Positions 23,200 through 35,234 of a DNA stretch of 64,000 nt are shown one piece after another; position 1 is the stretch's first letter; every line of letters begins with the position of its first letter. The notes under the pieces were generated by a model, which made no database searches, was not told the origin of the DNA, and was given only the letters and a program-made list of their open reading frames with translations. Source of the DNA: Acanthosoma haemorrhoidale (Eukaryota > Arthropoda > Insecta > Hemiptera > Acanthosomatidae); NCBI GenBank assembly GCA_930367205.1, contig OV884011.1:107375139-107439138 (forward strand), given 5' to 3'. The position numbers and the translations under genes were made by a program.

Positions 23200-23335
23200 T
23201 AAAGTGATGGGGCTCACCTTATCGATCATAGACTTAAAACTAACAACCAAATCTTTACCTACTTTTTCCCGACAGTCTGTTGTAATCGATGTGGGAAGGG
23301 TGGTGGGTCATAGTGTTAAATGCTGGGTTTGTTAG
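23200..23335 (-). repeat. Diverged relative of the retroposon at 57260-57588
   Basis: It shares the ends ggggctcacctt (gaggctcacctt at 57.47 kb) and catagtgttaaatgctgggtttgtt (tatcgtgttaaacaccgggtttgtc at 57.56 kb) in the same order and orientation. The middle part is poorly conserved. Confidence 0.4.
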
Positions 23336-24338
23336 TTGCTGCAGCGAGTCAAAAAACTTGATGTGTCTCCGGTGGATGAACTCGCCCACCGACGGCACAC
23401 GGTGCAGGTCGGTGGAGGTAACTCCAAACATTTAAAATGAAATATTATGAAATAGAATGTTGTACACGACTTACTAACTCAACGGGGCCAGTAACTCTCC
23501 TTTATTTCATCTATTTCATACGAATTTGTTTTATTTTGTTTACCTCAAATTAATTTTTAAACAATATAGGTGAATTATTATTTTCGTTCTCGTGTAAAAT
23601 TTTGAAAAAAGGAGTTATACTGTTTTTCCCTGATCCCTTCATTTATCATATATAATAATAAATAAGTTGGTATATGCTCAGTATTTAAAATGAAATATTT
23701 GATACAAACAGTGTTCTAAAAGGCACACTAACTCTCGGAAAAGTCAAAATTAAAAGACTGCATTACAAAATCTATCTCCTTTGAAACATTTCTGAGGTTT
23801 ACGAGAATGTAGCAAGATTTTATTTTGGCTCGTTCAGGACAGGGACTTGAGCGCCGAATCGCAGATCAGAGGTTTAACCCCCTCCCCCCCATTACTGTAG
23901 TTTTTCTTTAGGTTACAATTATTAAAATAGTGTTCTAATGCAACTAACTAGTTATTGTTAATATGAAATTTATAGTAGAAAATCTGTGAAAGCGAATCAT
24001 ATTGAAATTAGGGTGGTGGTTGCTCTAGCCACCTGGGCGGGCCACTGTAAGGTCTTTACCTACTTAAAGCTTTCTACTCATTACCCTCACTAGGCTGAAA
24101 GGAATGAACTATTCAGGCCTGTTTGTGGAGTGGATAAATAAACCAGAGTCTCTGTAGTTAGTAATCACACTAGAGTTATTGTTTCTGGGTCAAACAAATT
24201 TTAAAGAATGTTTAGTCCTTTTATTACAGGACTTTCAAATCAAAACAACTCAGTTGTTTTGCATGATGTCCGTGTAGCTTAACTTCTAATCAAAAGCATT
24301 AATATGAAATGATTAATGCTGGACTGTGAAAGGGTACA
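23336..24338. other. No gene recognised
   Basis: The 24000-24180 interval contains gataaataaaccagagtctc, resembling the polyadenylation region of an LTR, but no partner copy was found. Confidence 0.35.
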
Positions 24339-24785
24339 GTAAAATAATAGATTTTCTTTTTGTCTTTCTTCAACTTATATTTATTTTTTCAAAAAGCACT
24401 TTCGACAGCTCTAAGCTGTCATCTTCAGTTATCTAAAATAAAAATTTAAATAATAATAAAATTCTATTACTATACGCCCCACTAGTCACAGTCGTTTAGT
24501 AGAGTATATTCAAATTAACAGTACTGAACTTAGTTCAAAATTATACTAAGTACAGTTCAGCACTGTTAATTTGAATATATTCTACTTAATGACTGTTGCT
24601 AGTGTTGCGTATGATAATAGAATTTAGTTCGTCTCCATATGCTCAGAATATCTTTTTTATTATTTATTATTTATTTATTTTATTTACTGAAGATGACAGA
24701 CAACTTGACTACTCTAAGTCTAACCGCTTTTTGAAAAAAATAAATAACAGTTTTGGAAAGACAAACTAGCTGTATTATTTTAAAA
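24339..24785. mobile_element. Foldback (long inverted-repeat) element, about 450 bp
   Basis: Nearly the whole unit folds on itself around 24540. The inner arms are gtagagtatattcaaattaa (24500) and ttaatttgaatatattctac (to 24595). Moving outward, ccccactagtcaca pairs with tgttgctagtgttgcg, ctattactatacg with cgtatgataatag, agctgtcatcttcagt with actgaagatgacag, tttttcaaaaagc with gctttttgaaaaa, and tttgtctttc with gaaagacaaa. An unpaired stretch of about 30 bp (24630-24655) lies only in the right arm. No coding sequence is present. This structure fits a foldback or MITE-type non-autonomous DNA element. Confidence 0.8.
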
Positions 24786-26255
24786 TCATTAATGTTTAAT
24801 TAATTATTATAGGAAAATGAATTTATAATAACACCGAAAGTCTCTCAGTGTTTTTATCTATATTTACGAATCACATTACTTTCGGCGTTTCACCCATTCA
24901 GGCATCTCCTTGAATAAAATTAACAAATAACAAGTCAATTATATATAAAAGAAATATAAACATAGTCATAAGCCAACAAAAAATCTTTGAATGATAATCT
25001 TATTACATCCTTCCAATACCTTATCAATTTGTCATATTCGGGTTCTCTATATAAATCTCACAAAATTATTAAATGTTATAAATTAACAAAATTCATACTG
25101 CAACACATTAAACATACATAAGCAAACGTTTAAAACGAAAGCCCTAAATCCATCAAATGGAAACAGTATTAAATTGTAGTTGGGGTTGTATAGGAATATA
25201 ATGAATGTTAACCCTTTGCAACATAGTAATTTGTATTTATTTACTACTCCATTATTTGCTAATTAAAACAAAATTATATCGCGTGAAATTGGCTATTAAT
25301 ATGTCTTGATGTCCCGATTTACGTTCACAGCTAAGGATTTTTCATTACCGAACGCGCTTTGTTATAAAATATTTGTGGGCAATCAAATCCTATCGAACAT
25401 ACAACCTGCAATTATTTGACGTATGAATACATTGAAAATTACAATGCATTTAAAGCTGTCAATTAAATTGTGCTCGCTATTTTTGTGGATTTACAGTATA
25501 ACCTCAAGACAGGAAAGTTTGCATTGTGATCTTATTTAATCTTGCAACGGCAGAAAAACACCATTCAACGAGTAACTGACTCCACAAAAATAGTAGCGCT
25601 GACATCAAATATCGTTTATCTTAGAGACAATTCTTTTGGTTCATTTGTCACAGCTTATAATAAATCAAGTTAAACAAATTGCCGAGACCGATTGAATGAA
25701 GAGGCTCTACTTTCATTCAGGGTGAACGTCTCTCGTCGTTAGCATGTTTTACGATAGTCGTCGTAAAAGTACTTGAATCTGTCTGAAAACATAAAAATTC
25801 TGACTAATTTTGTTTAAAATGCATCGATGAAAAGTGCGGGAAAAACAAATAAACTCGAAAAATGTCGGCAAACTTAAAAATCAGAGGCTATTCACGATTT
25901 AAAAACTCCGGTTTGTATCCCCTTAATTAAATACGATAAGGCAGGAACAATTTCAAAGATATTCTCATTACTATATTTATTTTTTATATTAATGTTTTAG
26001 TTATTTACAATTTTAGAAACGAAAACATAATTTTTAGTGACCGAGATGATACAACAATAAGAAGTATTATATAAAAACGTGGAGTATTTTATAGTTTTGA
26101 GTCGAAAAATCACTAACTGCTAGTCTTAACAAAACCCTAGAGATGACCCATGTGTCAACTGATAACAATGTTACATAATGCACTGGACCCTAAGGCCAGA
26201 AAGCGGCAGCAGACTATTCTATATCGAAACTTAAATAATTATTTAATAACTTCTG
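24786..26255. other. No feature recognised
   Basis: AT-rich sequence with only chance frames. Confidence 0.5.
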
Positions 26256-26632
26256 AACCTCTCTTTCCTAGCCTTGCCAACTTTAGTCCGGTACTGTCAG
26301 CACCCATGGCCTTCCAATTGGAGTTCCCTGGCCTTGCCCCGCTAAACTAGCATATCCTAGGAAGGAACCCCTTCCATGCAGACGACGGCCTCTGGGGGCT
26401 TACAAATTATCCGAGTTGTGTTTCCCCCTAGCGGTCCAGTCTGCCTTTGTGACGTAAACCACAACAAAACCTAGCCTCTTCTCCTGAACACAGTGGACTG
26501 TCAGGGCAAACATTTTCTCAGAAATGCAGTCAGATTGTTCAGTTATGAGACCCGTCACTAAACGGTTGTGCAGGTAATAGACCATTCAACTATTTTTCCC
26601 AGTGCTGGGTCAACTAGGCCCCCTCGTGACGA
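26256..26632 (+). mobile_element. 5'-truncated LTR of the 15.1-kb family
   Basis: The landmarks cctctctttcctagcc, ttagtccggtactgtcag, ctagcatatcctaggaagg, cctcttctcctgaacacagtg and ccctcgtgacga follow in family order. The downstream boundary falls where other copies read cgacccgaca. The U3 part with the TATA box is missing. Confidence 0.65.
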
Positions 26633-26875
26633 TTTAGGGTATTTAGAATATGCATACTATTTTGATGAGTTTAGTGGGTTATAAATAAAAAAATATATAA
26701 AATTAAATTAATGACAATTTATTTTGGAAATATTTACATAAAACAGAGGTTAGAAATTCCCATATGCTGTATCAATCAATGAGGTGTGTTAAAGAAACTG
26801 ATTTTTATGTGCTTGCTCATAAATACAGTTCAATAAAACTTCGGAAATAATCAAAAGGGAGTAAGTTGAAGTAAC
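26633..26875. other. No feature recognised
   Basis: AT-rich sequence. Confidence 0.5.
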
Positions 26876-27618
26876 ATGGCTGGCACAACAGCCGCATTGA
26901 GCAGAACAATCCTGAGTTCGGATGGACGTTCTCCTTACCTTTACAACCTCCTCCAATTCAAATCAGCCACCAAATCTCGTAATGCTAGATCCCGCCCTTC
27001 CCGAGCTGTATTTCCCATCCTACGAATCTGCTTCCAATGGTCGTTATTTTCTTATCCCGTCTGCCAACCTTAGAAGCTCTATTACTATCGATATTCGTCG
27101 CTCGCCAATTCTCCCAATCTTTAAATCTAAATCTGAATTTATCAGTGCCTTATTTACCTTTATCATTCCAAATTTCCCGTCGGTCAATAGGTACCATTAC
27201 TCTTGCCATCTCCTCCAGCTCACCTGTCAACTCCTAGTTCTCAATCCTCTATCTTTCCTCATTTTCCCTCAGTGGGACTCTTAGAGAGATAAGTTGAAGC
27301 TAATCATGAATTATCTATTTAGATCTGTCTTTGGTCTCGGAGCAAGGGTGGGTCTTCCCCTTCTTCCGTGCACAATATTTCTATATATTCAATGTTGTAC
27401 TTGTCAAATCCTGTACTTTACTCCCGGAACACAAGATCCCGCTTGTCTGTGCTTTATACTGCTACCCACAAATCTGTAGTATAAGATCGTTCTTCGTAGC
27501 TGGCTCCGCTACTCTCTATAACTCCCTCCTTCCAAATCCACCAAGCATCACCCTTATCAATCTTCAACCCTCATATTCCATCCAACACCTCTTCATCGTC
27601 GAGACAGACGCTTGTTAG
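26876..27618 (+). pseudogene. Possible decayed 3' end of a non-LTR retrotransposon ORF
   Basis: Several overlapping C/T-rich + frames occur. Fragments such as FLIPSANLRSSITIDIRR and IRSFFVAGSATLYNSLLP resemble the R..F...G..LWNSLP tail seen at the C-terminus of many LINE reverse-transcriptase ORFs. Frames shift repeatedly, and the RT core (YADD) is not visible. The T-rich sequence that follows contains the repeat listed at 27840-27975. Confidence 0.35.
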
Positions 27619-27839
27619 TTTGTGAACGATTTATTCATCATGTATTAATTTTATTCTTTGCATTATTATGGGTATCTCATTTGTATCGTATTTTAATGAC
27701 TTCTTCATCCCCCCCCACTCTTTGTTTGTTTTATGTATGACGGTTCATCTATGGCTTTGTTGTCTGAATCCTTTATTTCATTTTTTTTTTTTTTTTTATT
27801 AGAGACCTTTATACTTTATTTTCTTTAGTCTTTATCTTT

Positions 27840-27975
27840 TTTTGTATAATGTAATAGGTCTTTTTATTTGCCAGAAATGACTTTGTTATCTGTAGCTTTT
27901 TGTTATTCATAGGGAACTTTGTCCTGGAATAAGTAGTATTTCTATCTACCTATATATCTGTCTTACCTCCTTCAT
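27840..27975. repeat. Dispersed repeat shared with 55376-55484
   Basis: Both places carry tttttattt.gccaga.atga followed by ttttgttatctg and cc.ggaataa...tatttctat. The second copy is interrupted by the LTR at 55485. Family unknown. Confidence 0.5.
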
Positions 27976-29267
27976 CCCTCTTATCTAACAGTTCATAATT
28001 TGTTATTATTTATTTTCATATTTTTTATTAATTGTATTCATTCCCTATTTTAACATAGCCCGGTAACTTTTGACGACAATATTCCATTTTTTAGCGAATG
28101 TCCTTTAGCTCTATCCGTTAATGACTTATTGGTTTCAGTTTTGTGCTGTTTGGATCATTTAATTCGCCATATGTGTGATATACTTATATATCACCTCTTA
28201 AACTCACAAAATATGTGTACATTGGTCCATTATCATTTTTAAGCTAATCAAATAAGTGTAATTCATTATGCCTAGTATTTTTCATCTAACTTTGCAGGCT
28301 ACTATTGTTCGGTGGGTCCAGGAAAAATAGCTCAAGGAGTTTACGAACAACCGCTGTAAATATGTAAAATCAAACATAAAATATATAGTTATCAATTATG
28401 TTCCACGGAAAATATTTCGCCTGACTGAAATTATTTATTGCATAGTTCTCTGAGATCTCAGAACACCGCACAGGCCTTATTCTTCAATTAGTGAAAGCGA
28501 GCGAAGGTCGACGGCGTTGCATCATCTCAACCAACAGATGGAACTGCCCCACTACTTTGAACCTTAATTTAAATATCCTGTATCATAATTTAAATCATAT
28601 TTTTTTTCTTTAAATTATAATAAGTAATCTTCAGATTTTTTTTTTTGGTAGATATTATTTATTAAAAATCCATTGAATCTCTATTTAAGAAGTTTACTTA
28701 TTTGTTATATTCTTGGCACAGTTCTGAATGTGCTAAATGTTTACGAAATTGGAATGGGACCTAGTAATCACTTCTAACCTACTGTGTTTCAAAGGAGTCA
28801 AGTTGAAATCTATTTAAATTTCAAGTGGAACGAATGGGGGATAATTAAAACTGGAAATTCTAACTCTAAGGAATATGCAATTATGATTTCTGTATATAAA
28901 TAGACATACAACATTAAATTAACTTATTTCCGAAGATTTTTTGATGCACGGAGATAACTGCCAAAATTTAAAAATGTTTGAATTTTTAGCATAGCTTTAC
29001 AGATCAAAGTTAGTTATTGGTCTAATATCTGGAAGTGCAGAATCAGTTTTATTTTTGTCATGTTACCAAGAAGACGCTATTTATTTAGTTGGAATATTAT
29101 TAATAAAAACTAATCAAAATAAAAAAAAAATGAGTTTTTTTCAGTTTTTCTGATTCGTATTTTGTGAAGTGATTATAATTAGACCAGTCAAATTAGACCA
29201 AAAAGCTGGAAACGATTCAAATCACTGTGGGTATCATAAATGAGAATGGTTGAGTTTGCCACGATTT
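27976..29267. other. No gene recognised
   Basis: AT-rich sequence. A short GC-richer piece at 28490-28560 contains ccaacagatggaactgcccc with no further structure. Confidence 0.5.
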
Positions 29268-29330
29268 ATGGGTAGAGCTTATGACGCTTTCGCCAAAAAA
29301 ACCGTGAAATGTCGACACTTTTTTTTTTTA
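29268..29330 (+). repeat. Repeat copy, inverted partner at 31020-31090
   Basis: gtagagcttatgacgctttc and gccaaaaaaaccgtgaaatg are repeated as reverse complement at 31020-31090 (catttcactattttttggcc, then gcatcataagctctac). The two copies bracket 1.7 kb that contains two LTR-like pieces. Confidence 0.6.
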
Positions 29331-29399
29331 ATGTTAAGAACAAGTACGAGTAGAAGGGGGTTGAACAGAACTGTATAAGGTATACATTGAGCTTCATGG

Positions 29400-29662
29400 A
29401 AGTCACTGATGGCTAATTTTTAAGTAAGCAGCCGCACCCCTCCTTACTTCCTTTACTCCTCCCTACTTCCCAGAAGTATCCTTTTCTTATACATATATGT
29501 CTCAGCTTTAGCCCCAGACCACACTCATTCCTGTACCTTCCACCCAGTATGTAGTAACGTAACTCTTAATATTTGCAAATACCAGTGATTTGCTTGTACT
29601 TCATATTAAAGTTTTTCTTTCTTTTCTTTTAAAAGACTCTCCTCTACAAAGATTATTTAACT
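29400..29662 (+). mobile_element. Possible LTR 3' half with primer-binding-site-like TGGCG
   Basis: A C/T-rich stretch is followed by an ATTAAA-type signal (catattaaagtttttc, about 29605) and then by aactggcgtctataac. A TGGCG motif just inside an LTR is a common start of the tRNA primer-binding site in gypsy-type elements. The 427 bp that follow lack stop-free coding sequence and resemble an untranslated leader. A second LTR was not found. Confidence 0.3.
29642..29662 (+). repeat. 21-bp direct repeat, copy 1
   Basis: ctctacaaagattatttaac plus one base is repeated exactly at 30090-30110. The flanks on both sides differ between the two copies, which resembles a target duplication or a recombination scar around 29663-30089. 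Confidence 0.75.
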
Positions 29663-30089
29663 GGCGTCTATAACAGGCACCCTGGCAGTATACTCAGTAA
29701 ATTCACGCTAGTCCACTATCTACAGATCTCTCTTTTGGCTACGGACAGTGAGACCACTCCAATAGTGTGAGAAGACCGATGCAAATACCTCTGGAAAGAT
29801 ACCCCACAGGACAGGACTTCACCGATATTGGGTACTGATCTATTTCAATAGATTTTCACCTGGTGATCACCTAAAAAAATGTGTTATATATCTGAGGAAG
29901 TTAAAGGAAGAAAGAAAGCTGGACTTCATTGAAGACATCATTCATTTGGGACCTGGGAACTTCAAGTCAGAAGAGAACACGGTTCGTCATCAAGCCGAGA
30001 AGATCCGAAGAAATATTCTCTGCATCAATGAGTGATTATTCCTGAATTATAAGTTTGCTTAGATTACAGGATCTGGGATTGTTTTCCGT

Positions 30090-30110
30090 CTCTACAAAGA
30101 TTATTTAACT
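30090..30110 (+). repeat. 21-bp direct repeat, copy 2
   Basis: Exact copy of 29642-29662, same orientation. Confidence 0.75.
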
Positions 30111-30182
30111 ACAGATACCCCGCTCTCATGACAAGCCACCGCATGAAAATATTTCTCTCACAGCGGCCTAATTAATAGTCAT

Positions 30183-30932
30183 TGTTGGGGCCACCTCTTA
30201 ATTACGAATAATTACAAGTTCCCCTCTTTTCGGACCAAAAAATATCTATTTGTTTTTCCATACGTTTAATAAAGCTTATGACGTCAGGTGGAGAGGGGAG
30301 AGAACCTAGTGGGGGAAACAGCCGCAGGTGAGGAGCCATCCCCACCACGGCTGGCCTGCCTATATAAGCCTCGCGTCTAAGAGGGGAAAATAGAAAGAAA
30401 CAAACCGGCACCTTAAACACTTCTCTCTCTCTCTCTCTCTCTCTCTCTGCACTGGCGCTTGCTGCTCTACTAAAACCATGGTCTTCTCATTCAACTACCT
30501 CTGCATCTGTCTCTCCTAACCTCGCTATGTTTTAGTCCGGCGTTGTCTGCCTTCGTCTCGCTAAAACTAGCATCTCCTTCGGAGAGACCTCTCCCTCGCG
30601 GACGACGGCAAGGGTTGCCGTAGCCCTTCAAACTTAGTAGCTAGTACCTAGTAGCGTATCCCACGGCAACCCAGTCTGCCTCTCTCCGGATCACACTTGC
30701 CTTTGGGATCCGGACGGTTTTCGCCTACCCTTTGATACCAAGTGTGAATTCGTGGTCATTCCAAGATCACAAAAACTACCTATAATACCTACTCTGTTCC
30801 TCTTCTCCTGAACATAGTGCTTTGTCGGGGCACATCTTCTAAGATCTTGTGGAGTCAGCTCAATACGAGCTCAGCAAAGGTCAAAGACCACAGGTCCACC
30901 CATTTTATCTCTTTCTTGGCGCTCGCCGGACA
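30183..30932 (+). mobile_element. Solo LTR of the 15.1-kb family, TATA box intact
   Basis: It starts TGTTGGGGCCACC, nearly the same as the copy at 15103, and carries tgacgtcag, a TATA box (cctatataagcc, about 30360), a (CT)n tract at 30421-30448 and the landmarks gcactggcgcttgctgctct, ttttagtccggcgttgtc, ggatccggacggttttcgcc and tcttctcctgaacatagtgc. The right end is taken at gccggaca, followed by sequence not shared with other copies. No target duplication is visible. Confidence 0.7.
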
Positions 30933-31019
30933 ACCACTTAGTGGAAAATTAGCGTTACAACATTTTTCGTCTTTAATTCCACTTATAAATTTTCGCCAGA
31001 ATGCATCGTTCAGAAGTTA

Positions 31020-31090
31020 TTGGCAAAAAAAAACTGGAAAAAGTGTCAACATTTCACTATTTTTTGGCCCCAGCATCATAAGCTCTACTC
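31020..31090 (-). repeat. Inverted partner of the repeat at 29268-29330
   Basis: Reverse complement of the 29.27-kb copy with few mismatches. Confidence 0.6.
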
Positions 31091-34000
31091 GGAAGCCGCC
31101 GCAAACTCATATTATTCGCATTTAGTTTCCCCAAAGTGATTTAAAATCATTTCCAGCTTTTTGGAAATTAGTGAAAACCAAAAGTCTGATTTGGCTAATA
31201 TTTGTAATAACCATGTGTAGTTGTATCTTGGCATACGCTCTGTGAATGACGTGAGTACAACGTAGCACATTGTTGTTACTACGTTAGCATTGTCATTCAG
31301 AAATGTCAAGGTGTTGGTTAGTAATGGGAATACTAGGCTATTTCTGAACGCTTGTTGAAGACTATTTCAACTAATAGAATATCAGCTATTCCTAGCATAT
31401 TCTCGATCAACATTTGTTTTTGTTATAATTATTTAACATTCACTATTGTTATAATTATTTAACATTCACTATTGTTCTTATTAATCGTATGAAGATGGGT
31501 GGTTTCCTGTCTTCGTCGGCGCATTTGCTGTGATAATACAGCTAGGATCTTGATAAGGAATATATGGACAGAATTATGCAACAGCTATCAAGCGAAAACT
31601 TTTGATCGACTTCTTTGCCTTCGCACGTCATATATTAATAGAAATTGAGATAAATTTCTTAATTTTTGCCGGGGGGGGGGGCATGAAAAAAAGGATAATG
31701 CACAAATGTGCGCAGTAAAATAGGAAATAAAACTTCAAGAGCAAATCTGATTTTTTTAAACTTGATTCTTTAAATAATATGTCACTTAGACTTTTGCTGC
31801 ATCCACCCTCTGTTCAAAACTTTGTCCACTCTTAGTTTTGAAAAAAAAAATACATCAGGGATTACTCAGATATATTTCGTTATAACGTCGTTTTTTAGAA
31901 GTAGGATGAGAGCGTATCTAAACTAAAGGCATTATTATTTATGACAGCAGAATGGAAGGATTTATTGCCAAGGCATTGTTTAGCCTCGAGTTCAATTCGG
32001 AATATAATGAGTTAGCTCTACAAAACGTCACAGCAAAATCACCCGGAGGCTATCTCTTTTCTTTCGTTGATGATGAGAGAAACCGATTCAGCAAAATGTA
32101 TAAAACTCTTCTTCTGAAATTTCGGGCTCGGTGACCAGAGACCTGGAATTTAGCCTTGTACCGCAGCTCAGGAAATACAAGACACCAGACAGTCTCGCTG
32201 CTACCCTCATATCAAACCCCTGAGTACGGAGTGGTCGGGTATATACTCGGAAAAGGAACTGTATGAGTGAGAGGACTACCTATTCGCCCCACACTTACGC
32301 TCCCAGATAATTAACCTGGTCTCTACCGGTCGTGGTTGGACGGTAAGTGCATAAATATTTTTCTTTGTAGTCGTAGCATGAAAATGCGATTTTTCCTCTG
32401 ATATTTACGTGATTTTTTTGATATTCCGATAGTGTCTACTGGTGTCCCCGTATGTGCCGGAATATCGAGATCGAACAACACTGCCGGAAATGACAATTCT
32501 CGTGCAGCGGATGTTGTAGGGGTGTGATGAAGCTGTGTGGGAAATGGGTGATCTTCACTTTCTTTCTTTCCCCTACATGGCGTCCAAAATAAAGACATTT
32601 GCACATAACTTTCACATTAGCCACAGGAATCGTTCTTCCGGCCGAGTTTCAATTCAAAACCAGTTTAGTGTAATGACACATATGATGGGATTCAATTGAT
32701 TGAGAGAAATCTCACTAATTTTGCACTAGTTTTTGTAGCATAACAAACAAGAAAAAATCCTCTAAAAAAACAATTATTGTTTCACAATTGTTATCTTTTA
32801 ACAAATCTTAATTTTAAAATCTGTAATCTCGTCTGGATTTTTTTCTTCTTTTGGTTTAACGAATGCTTAATTATATGTTAATTTATTAGTCTTGATTCAA
32901 GTCCAACTATAATCTTAAGTTAACAACATCCTGGACTCCTACTCCATACATCTCATTACTGTCGACAAAGAATTACTCACAATTCCGATACAACACTACT
33001 GTAAAAATAGACCTTCCTAGAGAATGCACCTTTTGCAGAAGAAATGAAACTGAAGAAAATATTCCTCAAGTTTCGTTGTTCCAGATGAAAGAAGAACGTA
33101 TTTATCAGATGTACTATCAAGTTTCAGAAATTGTAATAAAACATTTATTGATCAATTTCAGGTGGTAAAATCCTGTTGAAAAGGTCTTTACTTCACCTAG
33201 AATAGTTTTAAGTTCTTATCGCTACCCTAGATTATGTAGAAGGGAGGGGAGGAGCCTTTAACATTATGTTATGGTTGATGAAAATGTAGTATATTTTTTC
33301 AACTAAGTTCAGCAGCAATAGAATGTAAATAATAATTCGAAACTAAAAGTTTTGTCATTACATAATTTTAGTCAGTAGTTCACCCAAAAACGTTTCAAGA
33401 GGTTGTGAGATATTACCGACATCGATACATTCTTTGATGCATTATCAAGAAAATTGAGATCAGTCAAACTTATTAAAATTGAGGGCTCTTTAATCTTCAA
33501 TATATCGCATGAATGAATCAGTCATTCCGCAAAATATTTGTTGCTTTAAGGGAGCTATCCAGGTTCACCAAGTGGTTTGGAAGAAATTATGCCATGATCT
33601 ACATATGAACAAGCTTAGCTGCTTCGCGTGTTCACGTGACTGCGAGGAACACAGATTTGCCCCCACGTTACGCCCAAAGAGATGGATTGGGACAATAAGA
33701 GTGCTCTTGATATGGTTGGTAAATTCAATTTTCTAACCACATTTCAACCTACTAGTTATTTTAATATTTAAATTTACAGATGTCATCTACAATGATCTTG
33801 AGCTGCTGACTGTCCGGTTTCATGAGGAATGCAATGTAGAACATTCATGTATTTTTTCATAATTTTCCAAGCACTTTATATGAATAAAAATAAATGAAGT
33901 TGAAATGGACCTTTTTGGTGGAATGACCCAATAACGAGTCTTTACGTTCCCACGGCGCGAGGTATGACAAAGTACAGACAATGCTTGCCAAGCCACCGAG

Positions 34001-35052
34001 GAAACCTGCCTTTAAATTTAAATGAAACCACCGATTGCTGGGGTCGTCTATATAGACATTAATGAGCTTGTTTTGTTCTTACGTTTATTATCTTTTTATT
34101 TGATTGCTTATTATTATTACTTTTGTTTGCACATTGTTTTAAATCTATTTTTTTTATTTGCTTTAAAATTTGAGAATAAATAGTACACTTTCCTTCCCAA
34201 TCGCAGTGATTTCTAAAGTTCAACGTTACATCAATATCTCAACCAGAGAATTTTAAAATTGCAATATAAAATTCCAATCAAAGAAAGGAAGGAATTCTAT
34301 CAAGATCTCAAGTATTAGCTTAGTTTCTGAAACCATGCGATGATAAAAAAAATATTGTTCTCGCAAAAAAGATTGGGAAAGTGGGAAATTTTACTGAGCG
34401 TAGAAAGAAAGTTTTTGATGGGGTAAGGTGCAGAAGTATTGCGTAACACTAAGGTTATAATTTATAGTATGAGTAATATCAGCTCTAAGTTAATTATTGT
34501 ATCGTCCGATAATTGTGATAATTCCTCCAATTGTATGTTAATTAATTGCATTAACTTATTTTTACAATGAAAACTAATATAACTATATCTATTCCATAAT
34601 TATTACGAAGTATCTTATTTTTGACTAATCGACCTAGTCGCTAGTGATAAATGTTACTTTATATTCCATTGTATGTATATTCAAATTTAACTCAGTGTCC
34701 ATGCAATACTGAAAGACGTTTATATTTATCAATGAACATATGTTAACACAAATAAAGTAAAATCATCTGAGCAGCCAATGATTGAATTCAAGTTTTTTTT
34801 CTGAACACCTGTTAATTTATTTAGTATAAACAAAAATAAATACAAAGGTATACATGGGTTAGAATGAGCTCCTTGTACTGCACCAGAGTACAATATCAAT
34901 GAAGCATATAATGGGCAGTATTATGATACATCGGTATAGTCTTAAAAAAGAATTGAAATTGAAAGTGTAGTATCTGTTCTTATCAGCTTAATATCTGGTA
35001 CGACTCCCATCGGGGGTCCAGAAGATTAAACTGATTTTTGGGAAATGACGGA
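31091..35052. other. No gene recognised; short tandem duplication at 31420-31472
   Basis: A 26-bp unit (ttgttataattatttaacat plus cactat) is present twice in tandem near 31420-31472. An 11-G run lies at about 31670. The minus-strand frames at 32323-32624 have no recognisable domain. Confidence 0.5.
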
Positions 35053-35234
35053 GTGCTAGGGGCTTGCTCCACCTCTGTCGCGGGTTGACCCGGTATTGCA
35101 GTACCTCCAGGAACGGCCCATATAATTGAAATCATGAATCAATTAATTAATTTAATTGACTCAATAAACGAAATAAATGATTTTAATATGGGCCGTTTCC
35201 GGACAGAGGTGGAGGTGGAGCAAGCCGCTAGCAC
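35053..35234. repeat. Hairpin element with 30-bp arms, about 180 bp
   Basis: The left arm gtgctaggggcttgctccac (35053) pairs with gtggagcaagccgctagcac (to 35234), and tctgtc pairs with gacaga. The inner segments ggaacggcccatat and atatgggccgtttcc, and tgaaatcat and atgatttt, also pair. The central loop is AT-rich. It is non-coding and MITE-like, with a GC-rich outer stem unlike its AT-rich surroundings. Confidence 0.75.
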
